DNA from: Rhodobacterales bacterium
GTDB taxonomy: Bacteria; Pseudomonadota; Alphaproteobacteria; Rhodobacterales; Rhodobacteraceae
Assembly: GCA_002747035.1 (NCBI GenBank)
Contig: PDRZ01000014.1
Coordinates: forward strand, 62,001-126,000
Length of the DNA: 64,000 nucleotides
Direction of reading: 5' to 3'
Shown here: positions 61,195 through 64,000 of the stretch, in pieces
Position numbering within the stretch: the stretch's first letter is position 1
How the letters are laid out: each line of letters opens with the position of its first letter
Notes under the pieces: model-generated
Seen by the model: only the letters and a program-made list of their open reading frames with translations
Told to the model about the DNA's origin: nothing
Database searches by the model: none
Made by a program: the position numbers and the translations under genes

Positions 61195-61243
61195 TGCGGC
61201 GTTTCCACATCACGCCGAGTCAACGTAATGTGGAAACGCTTTA
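61195..61243. repeat. Copy E of the 49-bp palindromic repeat
   Basis: GCGTTTCCACAT, spacer CACGCCGAGTCAACGTA, then ATGTGGAAACGCTTTA. The left edge has drifted (TGCGGCG for TAAAGCG). The right edge TTA at 61241-61243 is the stop codon of the minus-strand BrnA-like gene, as with copy D and soxV. Confidence 0.85.
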
Positions 61244-61597
61244 GTCCTGACGCTGTTGCGCCAGATGCAGGATGTACTCCTCAAAGGGGGGCGCAATTTC
61301 GTCTTCATCCCAATGGGATTTTACCTGTCCGCTGATCAGCGCGGTCCAGTAGATGCGCAGGATCGCATTGATCCGCGCCCCATAATGGGGGCCCAGCTTT
61401 CGGAACCATTTGACCATGTCTTCGTCCAGACGGATCGTGACCCGGGTTTTGCGCGGGGTCACGGGGGCGGTGCTGTCCAACCCGTTCCAGCCTTCGGGCA
61501 AAGACCGGTCCAGCCATTCCGTGGTCAGGTCCCCCTGCACCTGTTTCAACGTGCGGATCATGTCGCCGCGCGCCTCGCGTTCTTTCTGGGTAAGCAT
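61241..61597 (-). CDS. BrnA-like ribbon-helix-helix protein
   Basis: A 118-residue protein whose central part (TRVTIRLDEDMVKWFRKLGP, then HYGARINAILRIYWTALISG) matches the BrnA antitoxin / CopG-like ribbon-helix-helix domain. A BrnT toxin gene is not adjacent, so it is either an orphan antitoxin or a DNA-binding regulator. N-terminal residues 1-48 are a helical extension. Its stop codon is formed by repeat copy E. The 217 bp before prfC hold its promoter region and no other gene. Confidence 0.78.
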   Translation of the reverse strand: MLTQKEREARGDMIRTLKQVQGDLTTEWLDRSLPEGWNGLDSTAPVTPRKTRVTIRLDEDMVKWFRKLGPHYGARINAILRIYWTALISGQVKSHWDEDEIAPPFEEYILHLAQQRQD

Positions 61598-61814
61598 CCG
61601 GGCCTCCTTTTTTAACCATATTTCGACAAATTTGCCGTGAATTGGTTAACGCCCCCAAAGCCCACCGCCCGGTGCCTTTTGCGATGCCGCTTTGGTGCCG
61701 CCCCGCTGCGCAGAAGTCACCCCCCCTTACAGGGGGTCTCCTGACACCGTTAACCGCCCGCGCGACGCGTTCATTTTCTTGCCCTTTCGCGGTGCCCCGG
61801 CTATATGCCCGAAC

Positions 61815-63422
61815 ATGTTGGATATGACCCCGAACCGCCCCGATCTGCCGCCCGAAATCGCGCGCCGCCGCACCTTTGCGATCATTTCGCACCCGGATGC
61901 GGGCAAAACCACGTTGACCGAAAAGTTCCTGCTTTACGGTGGCGCGATTCAGATGGCCGGACAGGTGCGTGCCAAAGGCGAAGCCCGGCGCACGCGGTCG
62001 GACTTCATGAAGATGGAACAGGATCGCGGGATTTCCGTTTCTGCCTCGGCAATGTCGTTTGATTTCAAAACCTTCCGGTTCAATCTTGTGGATACGCCCG
62101 GCCACTCGGACTTCTCCGAAGACACTTATCGCACGCTGACGGCGGTGGATGCCGCTGTGATGGTGATTGACGGGGCCAAAGGGGTGGAAAGCCAGACCCG
62201 GAAGCTTTTCGAAGTCTGTCGTCTGCGCGATCTTCCGATCCTGACCTTTTGTAACAAAATGGACCGGGAAAGCCGGGACACCTTTGACATCATTGATGAA
62301 ATTCAGGAAAACCTGGCCATTGACGTAACCCCGGCCTCCTGGCCCATCGGGATGGGGCGCGATTTCCTTGGCTGTTACGACATGCTGAACGACCGGCTTG
62401 AATTGATGGATCGCGCGGACCGGAACAAGGTGGCTGAAACCATTGAAATCAAGGGGCTGGATGATCCGGCTCTGGCCGAACACATCCCCGCCGACCTGCT
62501 TGAGAAATTGCAGGAAGAGGTTGAGATGGCGCGCGAACTTCTGCCCGGGCTGGACCCTCAGGCGGTGTTGGAAGGGCATATGACCCCAATCTGGTTCGGC
62601 TCGGCCATCAACTCGTTTGGGGTGAAGGAATTGATGGACGGGATCGCCACCTATGGCCCGGAACCGCAACCCCAGACGGCAAGCTCTCGCCAGATTTTAC
62701 CCGAAGAAACAAAGGTTTCCGGCTTTGTCTTCAAGGTTCAGGCGAATATGGACCCGAAACACCGCGACCGGGTGGCTTTTGTCCGGCTGGCCTCGGGGCA
62801 TTTCAAACGCGGGATGAAGCTGACCCATGTGCGGACCGGGAAACCCATGGCGATTTCCAACCCGGTCCTGTTTCTGGCCGCTGATCGTGAACTGGCCGAA
62901 GAGGCCTGGGCCGGAGACATCATGGGCATCCCCAACCACGGCCAGTTGCGCATTGGCGATACGTTAACGGAAGGGGAAGCTTTGCGTGTTACCAATATCC
63001 CCTCCTTTGCGCCTGAACTTCTGCAATCCGTCCGCGCGCTTGATCCGCTAAAGGCCAAGCACCTTGAAAAAGCGTTAATGCAATTCGCCGAAGAAGGGGC
63101 CGCGAAGGTGTTCAAACCCGCCATTGGTGCCGGGTTCATTGTCGGCGTGGTCGGCGCACTGCAATTTGAGGTGTTGGCCAGCCGAATCGAATTGGAATAT
63201 GGCCTGCCGGTGCGGTTCAAACAAAGCCAGTTCACCAGCGCCCGCTGGGCCAACGGAGAAAAGGATGCGATTGACGCGTTTGTGAACGCCAACAAACAAC
63301 ATATCGCTCACGATCACGATGGCGACATCGTCTATCTGACCCGGCTGCAATGGGATATCGACCGGATTGAACGGGACTATCCCGACGTGACCCTTTCGGC
63401 AACGAAAGAGATGATGGGCTAG
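61815..63422 (+). CDS. prfC: Peptide chain release factor 3
   Basis: A 535-residue translational GTPase that removes RF1/RF2 after termination. The G1 motif is IISHPDAGKTTLTEKFLLYG, G3 is LVDTPGHSDFSEDTYRTLTA, and G4 is FCNKMDRESRDTFD. I chose the first of two close ATGs (MLDMTPNRPDLPPEIARRRT). It ends in TAG. RF3 activity matters for how cells handle stop codons, which is relevant to the internal TAGs in this window, although RF3 presence is normal. Confidence 0.96.
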   Translation: MLDMTPNRPDLPPEIARRRTFAIISHPDAGKTTLTEKFLLYGGAIQMAGQVRAKGEARRTRSDFMKMEQDRGISVSASAMSFDFKTFRFNLVDTPGHSDFSEDTYRTLTAVDAAVMVIDGAKGVESQTRKLFEVCRLRDLPILTFCNKMDRESRDTFDIIDEIQENLAIDVTPASWPIGMGRDFLGCYDMLNDRLELMDRADRNKVAETIEIKGLDDPALAEHIPADLLEKLQEEVEMARELLPGLDPQAVLEGHMTPIWFGSAINSFGVKELMDGIATYGPEPQPQTASSRQILPEETKVSGFVFKVQANMDPKHRDRVAFVRLASGHFKRGMKLTHVRTGKPMAISNPVLFLAADRELAEEAWAGDIMGIPNHGQLRIGDTLTEGEALRVTNIPSFAPELLQSVRALDPLKAKHLEKALMQFAEEGAAKVFKPAIGAGFIVGVVGALQFEVLASRIELEYGLPVRFKQSQFTSARWANGEKDAIDAFVNANKQHIAHDHDGDIVYLTRLQWDIDRIERDYPDVTLSATKEMMG

Positions 63423-63479
63423 GTCGGACCCGGGCGCACAGCCCTTGCGTGCGCGCGCCGCCCAAGGCATTCTTGGACC

Positions 63480-64000
63480 ATGAGCAGAAAACCAAGAATG
63501 CCGGACCCGGAAACCTATCACGGCGGGTTCGCGGCCATCGTGACCCAGATGGAAGGCCGCCGCGCCCCGCTGGACTTTGCACCGGGCGAAGGATTACCCG
63601 GTGCAGATGTGGATTTCGAGGCGATGAAAACCCCGCTGTCCGCCCCCGGCGACGCCACGGATGGCATGTCAGGATTTTCGCGTAAGCGTCTGGAACTGCA
63701 AAAAGAATTCGAAGGGGAACCCGAACTCTGCATGTTCAACGGGCTGCTGATCGCCCTGTTGCGCAAACGCGATGCCCCCGCCCACACCGCGAGGCTGTTC
63801 GAACGGCTCTGGGCCGAGCAATCCGCCTACCTGATCGCCCATCTCAACATTCGATGGCTGGTGTCCTCTGTCACCACCTTTGGCGAACACGGACAAACCG
63901 AACCCCAACGCCGCACCGGTGCTGCGATGAATGTGCTGTTTGGCATGATGAAGCTTTATGAAAGCGAGCGGATCTATTCCGGCCTGCCCCCCGAAACCCC
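63480..64000 (+). CDS. Unknown protein, 3' end outside window
   Basis: An open frame from ATG 63480 to the window end, 173 codons so far. It begins MSRKPRMPDPETYHGGFAAI and includes SRKRLELQKEFEGEPELCMF and LLRKRDAPAHTARLFERLWA, then HLNIRWLVSSVTTFGEHGQT. It looks like a soluble helical protein; I do not recognise the family. It is 57 bp after prfC on the same strand and could be cotranscribed. Confidence 0.75.
   Translation, partial: MSRKPRMPDPETYHGGFAAIVTQMEGRRAPLDFAPGEGLPGADVDFEAMKTPLSAPGDATDGMSGFSRKRLELQKEFEGEPELCMFNGLLIALLRKRDAPAHTARLFERLWAEQSAYLIAHLNIRWLVSSVTTFGEHGQTEPQRRTGAAMNVLFGMMKLYESERIYSGLPPET

Noticed and set aside
28372-61243. CRISPR array from the repeated AAAGCGTTTCC sequence
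   Set aside because: Copies are far apart, palindromic, and not separated by regular spacers; no cas genes are present.

Overview
The window is a high-GC chromosomal segment of an alphaproteobacterium, most probably a marine Rhodobacteraceae (Roseobacter-type) species. The evidence is a complete-looking Rhodobacter-type gene transfer agent (GTA) cluster beside cysE, a Paracoccus/Roseobacter-type sox gene set, the alphaproteobacterial DUF2842 and DUF6524 families, and a CtrA-type TTAA-N7-TTAA site. I saw no tRNA, rRNA, CRISPR array or transposase gene.

Layout. 1-1135: start of cysE (minus, partial) and a divergent, frameshifted DksA/TraR zinc-finger gene. 1213-15217: GTA structural cluster on the minus strand, terminase to host-specificity protein (gp1 to gp15 order); the large terminase has an in-frame TAG near its C-terminus. 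15431-18499: four minus-strand genes joined by 4-nt stop/start overlaps (cbiD, cobK, an alkA-like glycosylase, an esterase). 18587-22450: a lone ABC ATPase, arsM, DUF2842 and purA. 22629-29873: a DUF6524 gene with an internal TAG, an MFS exporter, secG, pyrG, two unknown genes, DUF1330 and two tandem TerB-like genes. 30010-38960: polar amino acid-type ABC transporter (ATPase, a solute-binding gene interrupted by TAG, an intact solute-binding gene, two permeases), followed by two glutamine-synthetase-family ligases, a class I amidotransferase and an FAD oxidase, together resembling a gamma-glutamyl-polyamine route. 39052-43420: trmD, rplS, rpmE, a small ORF, clpX and clpP. 43712-58029: sulfur oxidation region. 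58100-64000: alkylation-repair-like HEAT protein, SDR, Hint-domain protein, BrnA-like protein, prfC and the start of an unknown gene.

The sox region is the most distinctive part. soxXYZAB and soxCDEF lie on the same strand but are separated by two opposite-strand genes, a GSCFA-domain protein and a GDSH-motif protein. Each half carries its own ATTC-N8-GAAT palindromes upstream, matching what I recall of SqrR/BigR-type persulfide sensors. The local SoxR homologue has the two expected cysteines. A 49-bp palindromic repeat occurs at five places (one copy extended, one represented only by the extension); in two cases it supplies the stop codon of the adjacent gene.

Three otherwise intact genes (GTA terminase, DUF6524, a solute-binding protein) are each interrupted by a single in-frame stop. 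All three are TAG, and all three genes also end in TAG, although only about five of roughly 70 genes here do. Together with the broken DksA gene, this is either several independent lesions or a sign of TAG readthrough; the sequence alone cannot decide.
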